Position numbers and translations under genes: made by a program. Under the pieces are notes generated by a model, which did no database searches, was not told where the DNA came from, and worked only from the letters and a program-made list of their open reading frames with translations. From Hemicentrotus pulcherrimus (taxonomy: Eukaryota; Echinodermata; Echinoidea; Camarodonta; Strongylocentrotidae), in NCBI GenBank assembly GCA_003118195.1, contig BEXV01001245.1, positions 45,806-109,805 of the forward strand: a stretch of 64,000 nucleotides of DNA, written 5' to 3'. Shown here piece by piece: positions 10,583-25,500 of the stretch. The first letter of the stretch is position 1. Every line of letters starts with the position of its first letter.

Positions 10583-13500
10583 GTAAAATTTTATGAATTT
10601 GTTTTGAGATTCGAGATGATGCTTCTGTGAGTGCTTAGATACTGTGTGTGAGCATGTAGTACCGCCAGCGATACGGAGGAATCTCTTGTGGCTGACCGTG
10701 TGATTCCAAACCAGCTAGCTGGGGCCAGTTCATTTGTTGTTTGATATGTGAAGATTGACACATGCTCCTTTTTGTGTTTCGTGATGTGGATTAAAAAATG
10801 GATTGCAGGAACTTTGAACCAGAGCCCAAATTGATTTTATTAGATTCAATTTGCTTTTCTAGTTCCTTATGAGGCATAAGGTTGAGCCTTGAGGCCTCAT
10901 GAGGAATGTGAAGATACACAAAAGAGAGACTTACTTTTGTTCAGTTCTTTATGACTGCGATGATTAAAGAAAATTTAAAAATCAATTTAAAAATCTCTTC
11001 TCAATTAAAAAAAAAAGCAATTAATTTTCAATGCAATAATTAGTGGATAGCAGATAAGATTGATTAAGGTATAGACTAGTCTACATTTGTATAGTTTTTC
11101 AATAGAATTTCAAAAGAATTACTGTTGATGATGGTACTGTAGTTTGCCGTTTGTTGAAATCATCAGTGTTTTTTAAAAAACTTGAACTCTTTTCAATATA
11201 ATCATTTTATGATTAAAAGGAAATACTTATTTATTATCTACCAAACTACATGTATTTGTGGTCCCTGCGCACCAGTGGTAGAAATAATAAGGGGATGCAC
11301 ATCTGCCCCCTCCCCCTCCCATATGAAACCCTTTGGTCATAGAACACAGTATATTAAAAAATGTTTCATCTTACAATGTAGATATGCCACTGATATGCCA
11401 GATATGCCACTGCCATTTCGAAAAAATGGCAGGTGAACCATTAAATCTTGGCTGAATACAGTGATATCAGCAGTTGTCTTTCACTTGCTCTAAATGTTAT
11501 GGGCTAGTATTAGGAATGCAAGTTGGAAACAGGAATAATAGAACATTTTTGCCAGTTCACCAAATAATTTAAAAAGTGGTTTGTAATTATCCAATTTTAA
11601 AATTCCTATTTCCTAAAGATGTTTTCATTCTTAGATTTTGCCAAAATGAGAATTTACTAGATACAATAGTAAAGCTGAATGAATGCATCTTTAAATGTTT
11701 GTTGTTTGACTTTTGTCATCTTTAAGGCAGTATGTTTAAGAGAATATGGTACCTATACTTGCCCACAAGGTGTAGTGTAGTATTTTTATTTGATACTAAG
11801 TGTAATCATATACAAATTTATTTTCAATGTCTCTAACTTTTAACCTTAAATATTAAAACACACTTTTCTTTACAGAGAGGAAGATGCAAAGGCCACTGTA
11901 GTTGTGAATGAATACCAGGAGAATATATTAGGTGTTGCAAATCCTAAGGTAATGTCCATTGTTAATTATGATACAACAATTACGGTAGTGGAAATAGCTT
12001 GAATAAAAAGAACAAGTTTAATATAAATTCTGTTTTTAGAAGTGAGATGAGATCGGGTAAAAGTGTCCACAGATGTAAATGTAGCCCAATGGTTAAAATG
12101 TATAATTTACTTTAAATTTTTACTTGGAACAAAGAGAGAAATAGAAATTATATACTTGAAAGAAATTCATAAACAAACAGGCACTTTTTTGTTGTTGCTG
12201 TGTCCTATCAATGCATGTAGATGCCACACATATACATTGAAGAAAGAATTATAATGCCCTTTCAAGAAAATTCCTATTACCCAATATTAAGCAATTTACT
12301 AGGAATGTTTGCTTTGTCGTGACCACCAATAATATCAGGTATTCATTCATTCATATCGCTACTCCATCATGCAGTAGTCCACAAATACAAAGGCACCCTG
12401 TGTGTTCACAAGCTCTTGGCTTTCACTCCTGCCCATTCCAGTAATTTTGTCTTCTAATTAGATTCCCTAAAAATCAGGGGCTATATGGCATAACCATCCG
12501 CGGTCCCTTAGAATTCTGCTGAAGCCAGCTAGGTATGGGTCTGGTGAATAGTACACACCGATTGCCAAACAATCAATTTTTTATGCAACGTGCGGCTAGG
12601 AAATCAAATTTATTGGGTCTTCATAGATAGGAATTTGGTGTCATTGTGCTTGTCCCCGTCTGTTTGCTTCAGAGATGCATGGGCTGAATATGGAATGTAA
12701 ATAGCAACAGTGCATTCCTAAATTGAGATAGAAATGGACCTCCCTAGCTCCTTGGTAATAACTACGGTAATGGAAAAAGTCTGCAAGAGTCTGCCCAGCA
12801 GCATCTCCGGATTTAGTTATGATTTTGCAAAATTTCATTTATTAAGCCTTTAAGGATATTTTTTCTCCATTGTACAAACAAGTAACCATGCTTCAACTAG
12901 TCAGGTATTATGTAAAGTATAGAAAAGGAAAAGTTTGTGGATAAATGAAATATCAGTCTTTGAATATCAGCTAGAGTGATATTAGTTTAATTTTCCCTAT
13001 AGAATCAAATAATTTCACAATTAATATTGAGCAAATCATTACTTGAAAAATAGGTCTCAGTATGCCACTATTTATTGTAGAAGTAACATGTAGACTTCCT
13101 CCAATCAAGTGCTAATTCGTTAGTTGTAAACTGAATGAAAGATGATTTATAATGTAAGAAACAAGTTTATGCTTTGCTCAAGGACCATCAGGAGTGAACA
13201 TGAATACCATTAAGTAGAAATAAATAAATAACTAATATTGTCAAGTTTAATTGCACTTCCTTTCCTTTCAGTGCCATAAAATGCTTATCTTTTTCACCAT
13301 ATTTCAGCACTTCATTGACAGATTAGAATAAAATCACCGTCCTTTTTATGTTTTATGTTACAAATACATTTACATTTTCTAAACTGAAAATTGCTTCCCT
13401 TTTTTCAGATTGAAGGCATTGAAGGATCCAGTGACCACCGGGACCGTATAAAGCACTTCTCATTTGATTATTGTTACTTCTCTCTTGATAAAACTGCTCC

Positions 13501-16500
13501 AAATTATGCCTCACAGCAGACGGTAAGTCGCTTTGTCACCGTTGCCCTTTTAAAGTTTAAAAGGATTTTGAAGATGTCTTATCTTATCTTTGAAATGTCT
13601 TGTAGCATATAAATTTATTTGAACATTTTGTCACATTGCCCTTTGATTAATGTGAGAAATGTTATGGAGATGTATATCTCATCTTGTTTGAAATGCTATA
13701 TTGCCACGTTTTGTCACATTCGTCATTTGATGGGAAAAACATTCACTGAGTCTTCTGATCATAGGAGAATATTATTATTTTCAAATACTAAGAGCATGCA
13801 CATGTCCATGCGCTTGTAATATACCTTTCCCATGTATATTACTTCGGCCCTCCTAAATTTCTACCCAACCAAAAAAGCAATTACTGGTACTTAATAATGT
13901 TTTAAAAGTGTTTAAAAGGTTTCTGGATTTTTAGATGTAGGCCTACATTGAAATACTGATACTGTATATCAATGAGTAATTAATGAAAGATCAATATTGC
14001 AGCAATACAGTTCATAAGATGTGCAGGCGACATGCATGTAGATTTGCTGTTGGCTGCAATAAATGTTATTCCTACGCAATACACAACCAGAACCTGAGCC
14101 TGCCTGTAGCACATTGCCCCATCAAGGCATTATCATTTGCAGATGCAAGGGATAATTTAACAGTCATTATAAAACTATTGTTTAGCTTAGTTGTTCCCAG
14201 GACAAAGAGCTAGCTTTGCCACTGACAGCTTTACAAATGACAGGAAGTGTACAGAATAATTATAAGAGAGTCATTGACCGCATCCAATTTTTTTCTTCAT
14301 GTCTGACAGACGAATGGTTTTGATGAATAATAGGTTCTTTTATAGAATTTCATCCGTAAATTGTTTTATTGATTTCCGTGTGATACTGTTTGTATGCTCT
14401 TGGAGTTGTATTCACTGTTATTTCTTTAAGCCCAACAAACCTTAATACAATAATGCTAAAATACAAGATTATGCAATATGCATGCAATTTTAAACTATGC
14501 GCAATTCACATTTTATAGAAAATAATACATTATATACATTTTACACATTTTACATGAATACGGTACTGGTATACATTTCAAAGAATGATAAACACAATAA
14601 ACTACATGTACCATGCACTTATGATATTACAGTACAACAGTAGGCCTCAAAGATTAATAAAAAGTGGAAATTAAGTAATATTCATATTCCATGTTTCAGA
14701 ATGAATTTTAAGCATTACACTGTACTTAAAACTTAATGTTTACCATTCATTTAAATTTCACTATAAACCCTATAAATCTTTCACATACTTTTTTAGTGTT
14801 GTATCAGGATTGTATCAGCGAGCCTTCCCCCTTTTGAACCTCATTTGAAAGATCCTGTTATAAATGCAAAGCAAGTAATTGGATTAGAAACCTTTTATCC
14901 CTAAGTAACCCGGAGTGCATGTGCTATCGGTTTGACTAACACTTTTTTCTATGTTCTAAAAGGATTTATAACAGGAACTTTATATAAAATACTACATAAA
15001 AGGATCTTAGATTTATGTTGTAAAGATGTTTTTATGATCTTCAAATTTGAATTGTATATTTCGATAAGATTTCAATCTCAAACTCACTTTCAATTTATTT
15101 CACTCATAAAGACATTACATGTATAAAGATACATACATGTACATATACCATTTGGTACATTAAAATCTAGGAAACAAAAAAATAATATTATAATGTTTAA
15201 ATTAGAATTATTTCATATTTCTGCCAGAAATTTGAAGTAAAAGAGTTCTGTTGTTAAAAAGGGAGAAGAGCAGTTGTGTCAGTATGCAGCTCAACAGCTA
15301 GATTTAAACAAAGCAGCATATTTAAAGGCCTCTGAAGATTTGAAATGTATGAATGCACATGCGGTTATAACACGTTTCTAAATTTGCTCCAGGCAAGTAC
15401 CCATCCATGTACAGTCCATCCTTTTTTGTCTTGGCGGTAACTTCAGGCAGCTGCCCTTAAATTGAGCTCACCCGGGCACACACGATGGGTAGAAAGTCAA
15501 TCATCCCCGACCAAGCATCCCATCACAAAACAGATGTGTGAAAAGATGGGATAGAGATGAAAAAAATATGCAGAACAAGGGGAGGGGTCTCTTGGGTATG
15601 TGTAACAGTGTAACAAATTACCCATCGGTTGTCCCCCTTGGGGATCTTTGTCGATATTGATGCTGGAAATAGCTCCTCGGAAGAGAGGGAGAGATGGAGA
15701 AGGAATATAGGTACAATACAGGTAGGCCTACATGTAGATCAATAATATACAGGAGTGGAGAGCTATTTACATGTACATTGTAGATGTAGAATGTTTTAAA
15801 CAGGCTTTGGAACACTAAAAGGAAACTCTGTCTCTGGCTAGAAAACAAATAAACCTTTTTTGAAGAAGTGTTGAAAAGAATCTCAAGTTTACTAAATTAC
15901 TACAACAAATCTCCCAAATTTGTTCGCTGATTGAGATAGAATGGAAGAGATTGAAGAAGGGAAATCTAGGCAAGCATACATGTATATTGTAGATCAAGAA
16001 AATAAGAAATTTGCAAATTTAAACACAGAGAAAAGTAGTGAAAAGTGGGGAGAGAGAGAGAGAGAAAGAGGGATATATATATAATAATAATAAATGATTT
16101 AATGTAATGAAGTAGAGAACTCTGTCAAGGATTTTATTTTAATTGTTTTAATGAGAGAGAGTGCTCGACGTGAGTAAAATGGAGAAATAGATACCATAAT
16201 AGAGAAAAACAGAGAATAATGGAAGAGACGTCTAGAGAAGGAGATAGAGATGATATTTAGACCTCAATAAAGGTAAGAATGGGGGAGAAGATTTAAAAAT
16301 GGTGAGTGAAAAACAAGTAGATATATTTATAGATATTTATATGTAGTATTAAACACATATGTAGAGAAAGAGAGAGAGAGAGAGAGAAGGCAGTTGGAAT
16401 GGGAAAGATAGAGAAGAGAGAACCTTAAATGGAAACTAGCCATCACAAAAATCCCGTTAGCAACCAAATATGGAGAGAATTCCGTCTGGCTGGGATGCTG

Positions 16501-19500
16501 TCAAAAATCCCTTATTGGAAAGTATACCATAGTAGGCCAACTGGTAAAGCATTTTACTCTGGGGATGGAATTGAGATTTTCCCTTGAATGCATGAATCAG
16601 ACAAAATCTCTTTACCTTGAAATGCACAATTGATTTATATTTCTATTTCCTAGAGTATTTGAAACCTGGATGTGTAAGATATGAGTATGAACTATGAAAT
16701 GTTTATTTTTAGTATCAAAACATCTTTGAGGGGATGAGAAAGTAGTACATGTACATGTAAATGTAGATCAAAGAATAGCTCCTTGTTGAGAATTCCCTTC
16801 ATATGCATTTATTATAAATCAAGGAGATTACAAATCTCCTAGATTTGGCTACTCTCTATAAATTGCTTTCCAAGTGTTTCCTATAGAAATTCACAATTTC
16901 TCTGAGTAGAAAAAGAAGAAATATATTTGCAAAGAAGCAAAACTTATACAACACATTTTACAGAACTGCAAGTTGAGTACTTTATAGTTATTTGTCCATC
17001 TTAATATTCACTATATAAGCATACAATGCAACTTTTAACATCTGATTGGTTACTAATGATCATTTACAAATGTAGTCTGTACCAGTAATTGCTGCATTTT
17101 CAAGTACCGGTAGTGAAATATTTATTTAGATTCTGAAGGGATGTCACAGGGATCATGTTTTGACGAGAAGCCAGATTCCATAATTACCAAATTGTCCTTG
17201 TATTGGACAAACTATAATTACAAGAAGTTGTGTTTCCATCTGACCAATAGAGTAGAGGTTTAACGAAGAAGAGAAACTTTTAAGAAGTGCCCTTGGATGC
17301 TGACCACTTCCTTAATTACACAAAATGTGCCAGTCCCTTTTAATTCACAGATACAGTAGGTCCTGTGCGTTTAGGCCATTGCTATTATCCGTAGGGTAAT
17401 AGACAAGATTTAGGCCTTACAATACAATCACATAAATAATATTGAATCCCTAGGTTTTATTTATAAATAGCTCGGGTGTAAACATTGCATATTGTTCGCC
17501 TCTTTTGCACCAACAATACTGTCCCATTCATACCTTTGTAGGACTGGGTAGGACCAGGTAGGACATTGTCCTTTGAGTGGAAGAGGCTCATCAAATATGG
17601 ATGAGCCCCTGAAGTAAGACACCATGCAGTGATGGTGTGGAGTCTTCAAGGGGGGCTTTTGTCACCATCGGTCAGTGATCATCTAAATGGGTGTCATTCT
17701 GCTCTGTCACGCCGCATCCATTGGGGCAGACGTCCATCCCACTGTATCATAGTAGAAAACCTGTATTGATTTGGAACGGTCAGTTGGCCATTCACAGAAT
17801 GAAACCAAATTGGGAGGGTCAGCCAAGGGCCATTGTGTTTCCCAGATGCCTGGAGGCTGAGTCAAGTGAAAGTTGATACATGGTGCCTATTGACAATTTT
17901 GACTGTAATTGTGGACATGTATGCTTTAGGATAAAGACTTTTGGCCTGGCCTGATATGTAGTTTTAAGCGAAAAGTCTGAAGCTCTTTGGATACAAACAT
18001 GATTTCCTGCAATTTCCCCACACAAAAGACATTACTGGTCAGATGTCATGATGAAAAGGAATTTGATAGCTTCATATTGAAGTTAACTACCTCCGTTCAA
18101 CAAATGAAAAAATGGAATCGAATTGATGATGAATGTATAATATTCAGTAAACTATTCGGGTTTGTGACATCTACAGGTACGCAATATTTAGTTCAACCTT
18201 CATGTGCACATACGGTTGCAAAAAATGAATGAATGAGCAGGTATTTGAGCAAAATATATTCACAAGGAAGAATAGTTAAATTATGATACATATATCATAA
18301 TGCATGATTTTTACATTTTTCCATCACTAAAAAACAATGTGTTACTTCTACAGTATAGTACATGTAGTTTTGTTCCAGATAAAGTATGGGCATTATAAAA
18401 CATTGAGCCTGTTACTTGAAGGCTGTTTTTTGTCCCAATTAAAACAAATGATCAATAATTATTGACTAAATGAATACACTGTTCTAAGTACTGCATGAAT
18501 GCATGACCATGAAAGGTATCCAGAGAGAGTAAAATGGATCATTGAGTACAATACACTGTGTACAACTGGTTAAGATGTAGCCCCATTGTACATGTATACA
18601 CTGTGCATTGTACATACAGTAAAAACAAACATTTACTGTTGATAAAGGATTATTTTTTTAAAAATACATTTTCTGAATCCAATCAAATGCATATTAGTTC
18701 TTAATTATTTGTCATTAATTTGGTGCACTGCATTGCTGATTGCTGCATGAATGATTGTTATGCACACCAAATGCAGAAACGTGTGTGTTTTACACACTGG
18801 TCAAATGACTGTTGAAGCTTGGAAGATCATCAGTTGTTAATATAAGTGTTTGTCTTGTTGAAATTGGAGCATGGGATGGAAAATATATGATGATAACTAT
18901 ACACTACATGTACACAGAACTTGATTTATGGGGGCACACGCTTTGCACACTCCATGTATTATTTGAGAGTACTGTACAGCAGGTAATCCTATATTGTATG
19001 GTGTATCAAATATAGATTTTGTTAATTTTTTTAAATGGTTACATTCCTTGCATTTCGATGCACGCTCTTATTTACTTCACTGGATATTTGTATGCAGGAT
19101 ACATAAAAATGCCATCAGCATATTCTCGACTTGAATCCTGGACAAATTGATGAGGATTTATGTCCTTGCCATTTATCAATAACAAGGTTTTATTGACTGT
19201 GAGTTTGCAGGAAGATGAAATTGTCCTTTCTCCCCGGGAGCTAAACGGAAAATGAAGAATATCCAGTAACTCCTTTCAAGGTTTGGCTAAAATGCACTCT
19301 GCAAGTGAGCATATATTTCAAATTTGAGTCTAAATTGAAAGCTAATTAATCTTGACATATTTAGGGAACCTGCATTGAATTAGCATTGTGTGAATGTCAC
19401 TGTGCTTCCAGCAATGATGGCTTTCTAAAATTGGATTATTAAAAGTGCAAAGCTCTAGGTTAGTTATAAAAATAGTCCTGTGTTGATGAAGTACAGTGTA

Positions 19501-22500
19501 TTCTGTGATATGTAAGTGGGTACTATTCAAATACAGTATAACCCTTTATTAGTGGAAAACATGGACAAAGATGGTGCATTATTTTAAAAGTGATAATAAT
19601 CTATTCGGTTTATACAAAAAACTTAAAGATAAATAGATAAAAAGAAAAAGTAAATGAGAGAGAATGAGAGAGAATGAGAGAGAAAGTGAGAAAGAGAGAG
19701 AGAGAGAGAAAGTGGGAAGGAGAGGGAGAGAGAGAAAGAGAGAAATAGTCTTTAGTTCTTAAGTTCTACTGGTTATATGTGTTCGTCAATTTTTAAACAT
19801 TAATTATGAATCATAATTTTACATGTTATCATGCATTTTAAAGTGAAAATGAAATCTTTTCATATAAGTTTTTAATGTTTCTAAACTACATGTACCGGTA
19901 TATAAACTTAACATCTGCTAATACAGGTACAATACATGTGTATATAGGGCCAGAATGACATTACACTGTACATTGTAACCCATATGTTTGACATATAGTT
20001 TTACTCCTCATTGGCTCCCAAGAGTGGATAACATACATGTACATGTTCATATGACCAAGTTATGAAATTACTGACTCATCCCTGCCCTGGTAAAAGCATC
20101 ATGGTTCATCCTCTAATTTTAGACGGAAAGAAATATGGGCTTCCTATGCAGCAACCATCTCTTTTCAGTAAAGGGGGAAAACAGAGTTTCATATCAAACT
20201 GTATCTCATCCCCATCCCAAACTGCCTTTGATGTATGAGAAGGCTGAGATAGGGTGATGTTTGACGAGTTTGGGATTGAGTTTAGCGAAATTAGACGAAG
20301 ATGTACACGCCTAATAGAATTAGTGAGTGATGGGAGTAGCAGGATTTTTGTTCCTGTCCTCATGGCCTATTTTGGGGTATGATGTCACCTTTTTGTTCTG
20401 ACATGTAAATGTAGGCCTTCTTGTGAAAACATTATTAGTCACTTTGGAGAAAGATTTGGTACAAACTTTTTAAAAACACATGTGGATGAATCATCGCATC
20501 AGCCTTATACCTGTTTAATGTTTAGAATTGATCATAGTTTTGAAAGTACCCCCTAAAAGAATGATTAAATGTTGTAATAAATTTGTATCTGTAGGAAAAC
20601 TTTAAAAAAGTAAATTTTGTTAGTGGAGAGAGAGGATCTATTTGTAGAAGGGAAAATATAGAAGGATAGACAGAGACAATAGGAATTAAGTGATAGATAG
20701 AGAGGGGGGTAGAGTAGAGAGGAAATGAAGAAGGGGGAAAGAGAAAGATAATCAGAGAGAAAGAAATAGAGAAAATACAGTGAGAGGTGAAGAAAGAAAA
20801 ACTCTAAAAAAATTATGTGTTTCAACTAACAAGCGAGGAAGTGAGATAGAAAGAGGAGAGAGACAGGGGATCTGAGCATTCTTAGTAGGTCCATGATGTG
20901 AGATAAAAGAGAAGAGAATGGACGTGAGAAGCAAGCACACTTGACAATCTAAGCAGTAGACCCTGTTGGCAAGGTGTTGGCAAACTTGTCAAGCACTTGA
21001 TAGTTTGTTCTGCAAAGCTCTGCAATCCTTTATGCTTCCTTAGTTCCTACATTGTATGTTTGTGTATTCCTTGTCAGTCTATTGCAAACAAACAATCATA
21101 GTGCCATCATACCACTTCTTGATCATACCCATCAAGCACAAGGTTCTATATCTTCAAGAATATACCACTGCAGTTACCAGTCCAGGATATATGTTCATGC
21201 AGTTGGCAGAAACCAAGAAGAGGCAATTGTCAAATTTAGTGATTTATTCAAGATATGAAATCGAACGTATTGGGAGATAAAAGTCCTGTTTATTTTTTAC
21301 AGGATATGTTGAAACCTTGCATTGATAGCCTACATAATTTACCAATAATAAAACATATGAAAACAAATTTATGTTGAACCCTGTATACAAGTACATATCG
21401 ATTGAATTACATTTCATTGGATATATCATATTCATTGAAAAGTAAGTACTGGTATTCAAATATATAACTGTTAAAGTCCAATTTTTTTTAATCATGTTGT
21501 TTTATAGAACATACTTGTATACATTAGTGGTCAAGGGACCTACTGTTGTGAAGGTGTGTGTACTCTCAGCTTGACATACAATGTACCTTGTACACAACTT
21601 ATTTACAAATCAAAACGTCATTAGTCGCTTAACAGTTAAAGCGAAAACACGACTCTGAACCTGCTCGAACATGAAGGTCAGTGTGGGTTATCGCCCCTAA
21701 ATGAAGCCATGCGCTTAATTTTTCCCATCCCCCTTGATGATTAGTCCTACTTCTACTGGTATTCAAGCATCCCTTTTCAAAAGAAGAAAGGAAAACTACT
21801 CAACGGCTGGCCTGGTGTCTTTGTGTCTTCAGTAGCTTAACACAAAGGTGTGGTCTAACTTGTTATAAATAAAGCCGGTTTTGAAAAGGGCGGGGGCAGG
21901 AAGGGGCTATTGTAAGGAATACCTGTATCGGTTGTAGATAAGGGTGTGCTTACGGTGTGTACAAACAAGGGGCAAGTTTTCAATAGACCCGTTTTCAAAT
22001 TAATTCAAAGTTATTGATGCTTCTCCAAAAAGTGGAGTATAATAATCATTATGAACAACTGATCTGTCATGCCGGTTGGAGTTAAATGTACTTACCGGTA
22101 CTGTTTAAAATTAGTTTCTATGCAGGTGCACTTTGCAATTTTCACAAATTCGTATGAATACATGTATATTGAAATATACATGTACATGTACATGTATGTG
22201 TACAGTATATGCTTCTCTTGCATACACAATGTTTTGTAAGATTTTTTTAAAGTACGTAAATGTAAGTTGGTCACTGTTAGACCAAGAAGATTATTTAGTA
22301 GAACATTCAATGGTTGTATAGGTCAAGCATCTCCAGAGGGGTTTGTGTGAGCTTTGTGAAGATCCATGAAGCTGCATGAGCACGTCATCCTGACTCTAAT
22401 CCACTTGTATCTCCTGGTGTGCAGCAACTTGTCTCCAGTATTTCACTTGTCAAGAAAAGGAACTGTTCACTTTATAAAGACATTCACAATAAGATTATGG

Positions 22501-25500
22501 AGAGAGAAAGCTCATCTTGTAAACCTTCTATGAGATTCTGAAGGTTTTCCTCTCCTTTACATTTCAAACATCCAACCTGTTATCAAAGTACTTCATGATA
22601 GGCTTAACATCTAAAAAATGAATGAAGCAAGATTATTGTTTGCACATTACCAAGAAAAGAAATATTGGGTGTACCCTTCTTTTCTTTCAAGAGTTTAAAC
22701 AGATAGATAGTATAATGACACTCTACATGTATGTTTTATAAGGTTGTCTAACAAATACACATAGAATATTAAAGGTAAACAAAAGTGGCATTAAATATTC
22801 CTTTAGGAAATCGTCATTCTGCTTGAAATTTTCTGTATTTTCTCCAGCCTGTCGAGAAAGATGTACAGTTTAGGCACAAAGCAAGGAAGAGTTTTAAGTA
22901 TGTTACAAGTAGCCTCTTTGTGCAAGATACATTTCTTTGACATAACCATTAAGAAAGATCTCGAAGAGGTTTCGAAGGTTTCCTTCTATACTCATACTAT
23001 TGATTTAAACAAAAAGAAGCTTTAATTGTTGATACAGCCCCGTGGACATTTTACCTGCCTTAATCCATATGTACAGTAAGATGTGATCCTTGGTTGTACT
23101 GTTTTGTAGTGGTAAATGAGATTAAGATGGGGTTCTAAAGCTCCAAATTAATCCTTTTAATTCCTACCGGTAGTTTAGAGTGTCTTATCTCTACACTAGA
23201 GGAAATCTTCTTTGCTAATCAACACATTGTTCAGATCTATAGAGTGGTGAAGTGTGACGTCATCAAAAATCTATTTTTAGAATTTCTCAATTTTTTTCCT
23301 CATTTTCCAAAAGAACATTGAAAATAATGTCCAAATGTCTAAAACAATTGAATAATGAATATGTTAAGTATTGGCTGAGATACGACCATCTGAATAAAAA
23401 GATTGCCTATGGGAACTCAGTTTTATATGCTCTGGCTTCTAACCATTAAGAGCCAGAGCATATAACACTGAGTTCCTATGGGAAATATATTCATTCAAAT
23501 GGTTATATCTCAGCCAATACTTAACATATTCAATTGATTTTCGACATTTGGAGTATTATTTTTGATGCCCTTTCAGAAAATGAGGAAAAAATTGATCAAT
23601 TCTCAAAAATGATTTTTATGACGTCACACCTTCGGTACCATATATGGACCATTTATAGAGGGCTAGTTCCTAGTGACTTACATGTAGGAGAGGTGAAGTT
23701 GCAGAATTTTGCCGCACTCTAAATGATTTTGTTCAAAAGCTGTTATCTACTTATGTATAGATTGAAAAGGTTCAGAACGAAATATAGTTACATATACACT
23801 GTAGTTGCTTTATGAATTATGTTTATAACTTTTGATCATGTGAAGTATGGTGCATTTTTAAGATAATCGATTTAACCCCACTTGACCTTCCCCAGCAATA
23901 TTACAACCTTCACCCATTAACTTCACTCCTTTTCTCTTTCTTTTAGTTTGACTGTACTGTACATGTACTGTACATGTACAATTAATAAATATGATATTAA
24001 CTTCAAATATTGTTTTTTTTAAAGTTCCTTCATGCTTCTTTGTATAACACAAAGTAGTTCACCTTTTAATATTGCTACATGTAGGTTAATGTGGCAATTT
24101 TTAAGTTCATTAAATACTAAGTAATCAATAAATGTCCAGTTTCATCATCTAAACTTTAAAGTCATTATGTTCCATTAATCACTCAAGACGGATAGGCTTA
24201 CAATATGTAATGTTTACTCTGACGACGACGTGGAGGCATTTCTTGAATGGGTAATGGTGTACCTCGTTGTCAAACAATATAAATTTGGTTGACTGTGAGG
24301 CCATGCGTATATTCTAATACAAAAGCTATTTACCGCTGTAAATGTATACCGGGTATGTGTGATTGATTGCACCTTCGCCCCAGATGTCTGTATTGGATTA
24401 AGCTCTGCAGGGGGTGGTATGAACATGGAGAAAAATTGAAGCGGCAACTGTTTGTATGTAGGGTTGAATGGCATGGAGTGTGCTTTAAAGGTGATTGTTT
24501 ACTTTATGAGTGATTTGAAATTTCATACATTTGAGCATTCATGCATGATTCTTCATAATAAATAATGATATATAACATGTACAATAACTCTTTTTCTTTA
24601 GAAATTATGTAGAGTTGATAGTAAAGTAACTGACAAAAATTGCCTTTATTGGCAACAAGAAGCAACGATGTGCCTTGTTTATCTTTATTTGAAAATTCAC
24701 AAATCTACATTGATACATTCTATTACATAATTTCAGCATAATTTCTCCAGTGGATGCAAAAATATAAAAAAATTGCCCTTGCACATATTTGCTTTTGAGT
24801 GTGTTTCAGCAAAAACCAAGCAGTTGCTGATTTGGACCTAACATGCGTGGAAGTATTTGGTAAACATTGTGGAGCTGTTCATGCGAATGATAGTATTTGT
24901 CATTTGGGGTCATGGAGGTCAGTAGCATCTTCATCTCTTCGTGAGTGCGAGCACAGAAAGGAATTGAATGCAAGAACCCCCATGATGGTGTAATTTTCTG
25001 CCCTCCCCCTTTTCTCATGCTCATCTTTGATCTCATGGAGATCAGAAGCTGTGATTGATGCATGGGATATCTTGCGGTCTCAAATCCTCAGGAAGCGTTG
25101 ATTATTGTGAACATTGCAGGAATTTTCTGCAATGTACTGTATTTGCAATGTTTTCAGTGATGTTGTGTGTGGTGTATCAGACGATGCTCTAATCAATGTC
25201 TTGTGTTTTGGAATCCTCCAGAGCTTCAGATAATTGCAAACCATGCATGAATTTATTAGGATGCATCTTCTACCAAAAAAAAAGCTAGCACAAGTAGAAT
25301 ATGGTCTGTTGAGAGCCAGAAGGGCATTAACACCCTGTAATGTGCTTTTAATGCCCTCCTGGTTTTCAGCATAGTAAACAGACAATATGGGATGCAAATT
25401 GTTGTCTGTCCTCCCCATTCGGTCCCCTGTCTCACATTCAATCATATTAGCTATGTTCACATGGCACCATTGTAGTTTTAAAGATGCACGTAAGTTTGCA

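Noticed and set aside
25080..25460. Minus-strand frame of 126 codons
   Set aside because: It runs through a member of the short hairpin family and has no protein-like pattern.
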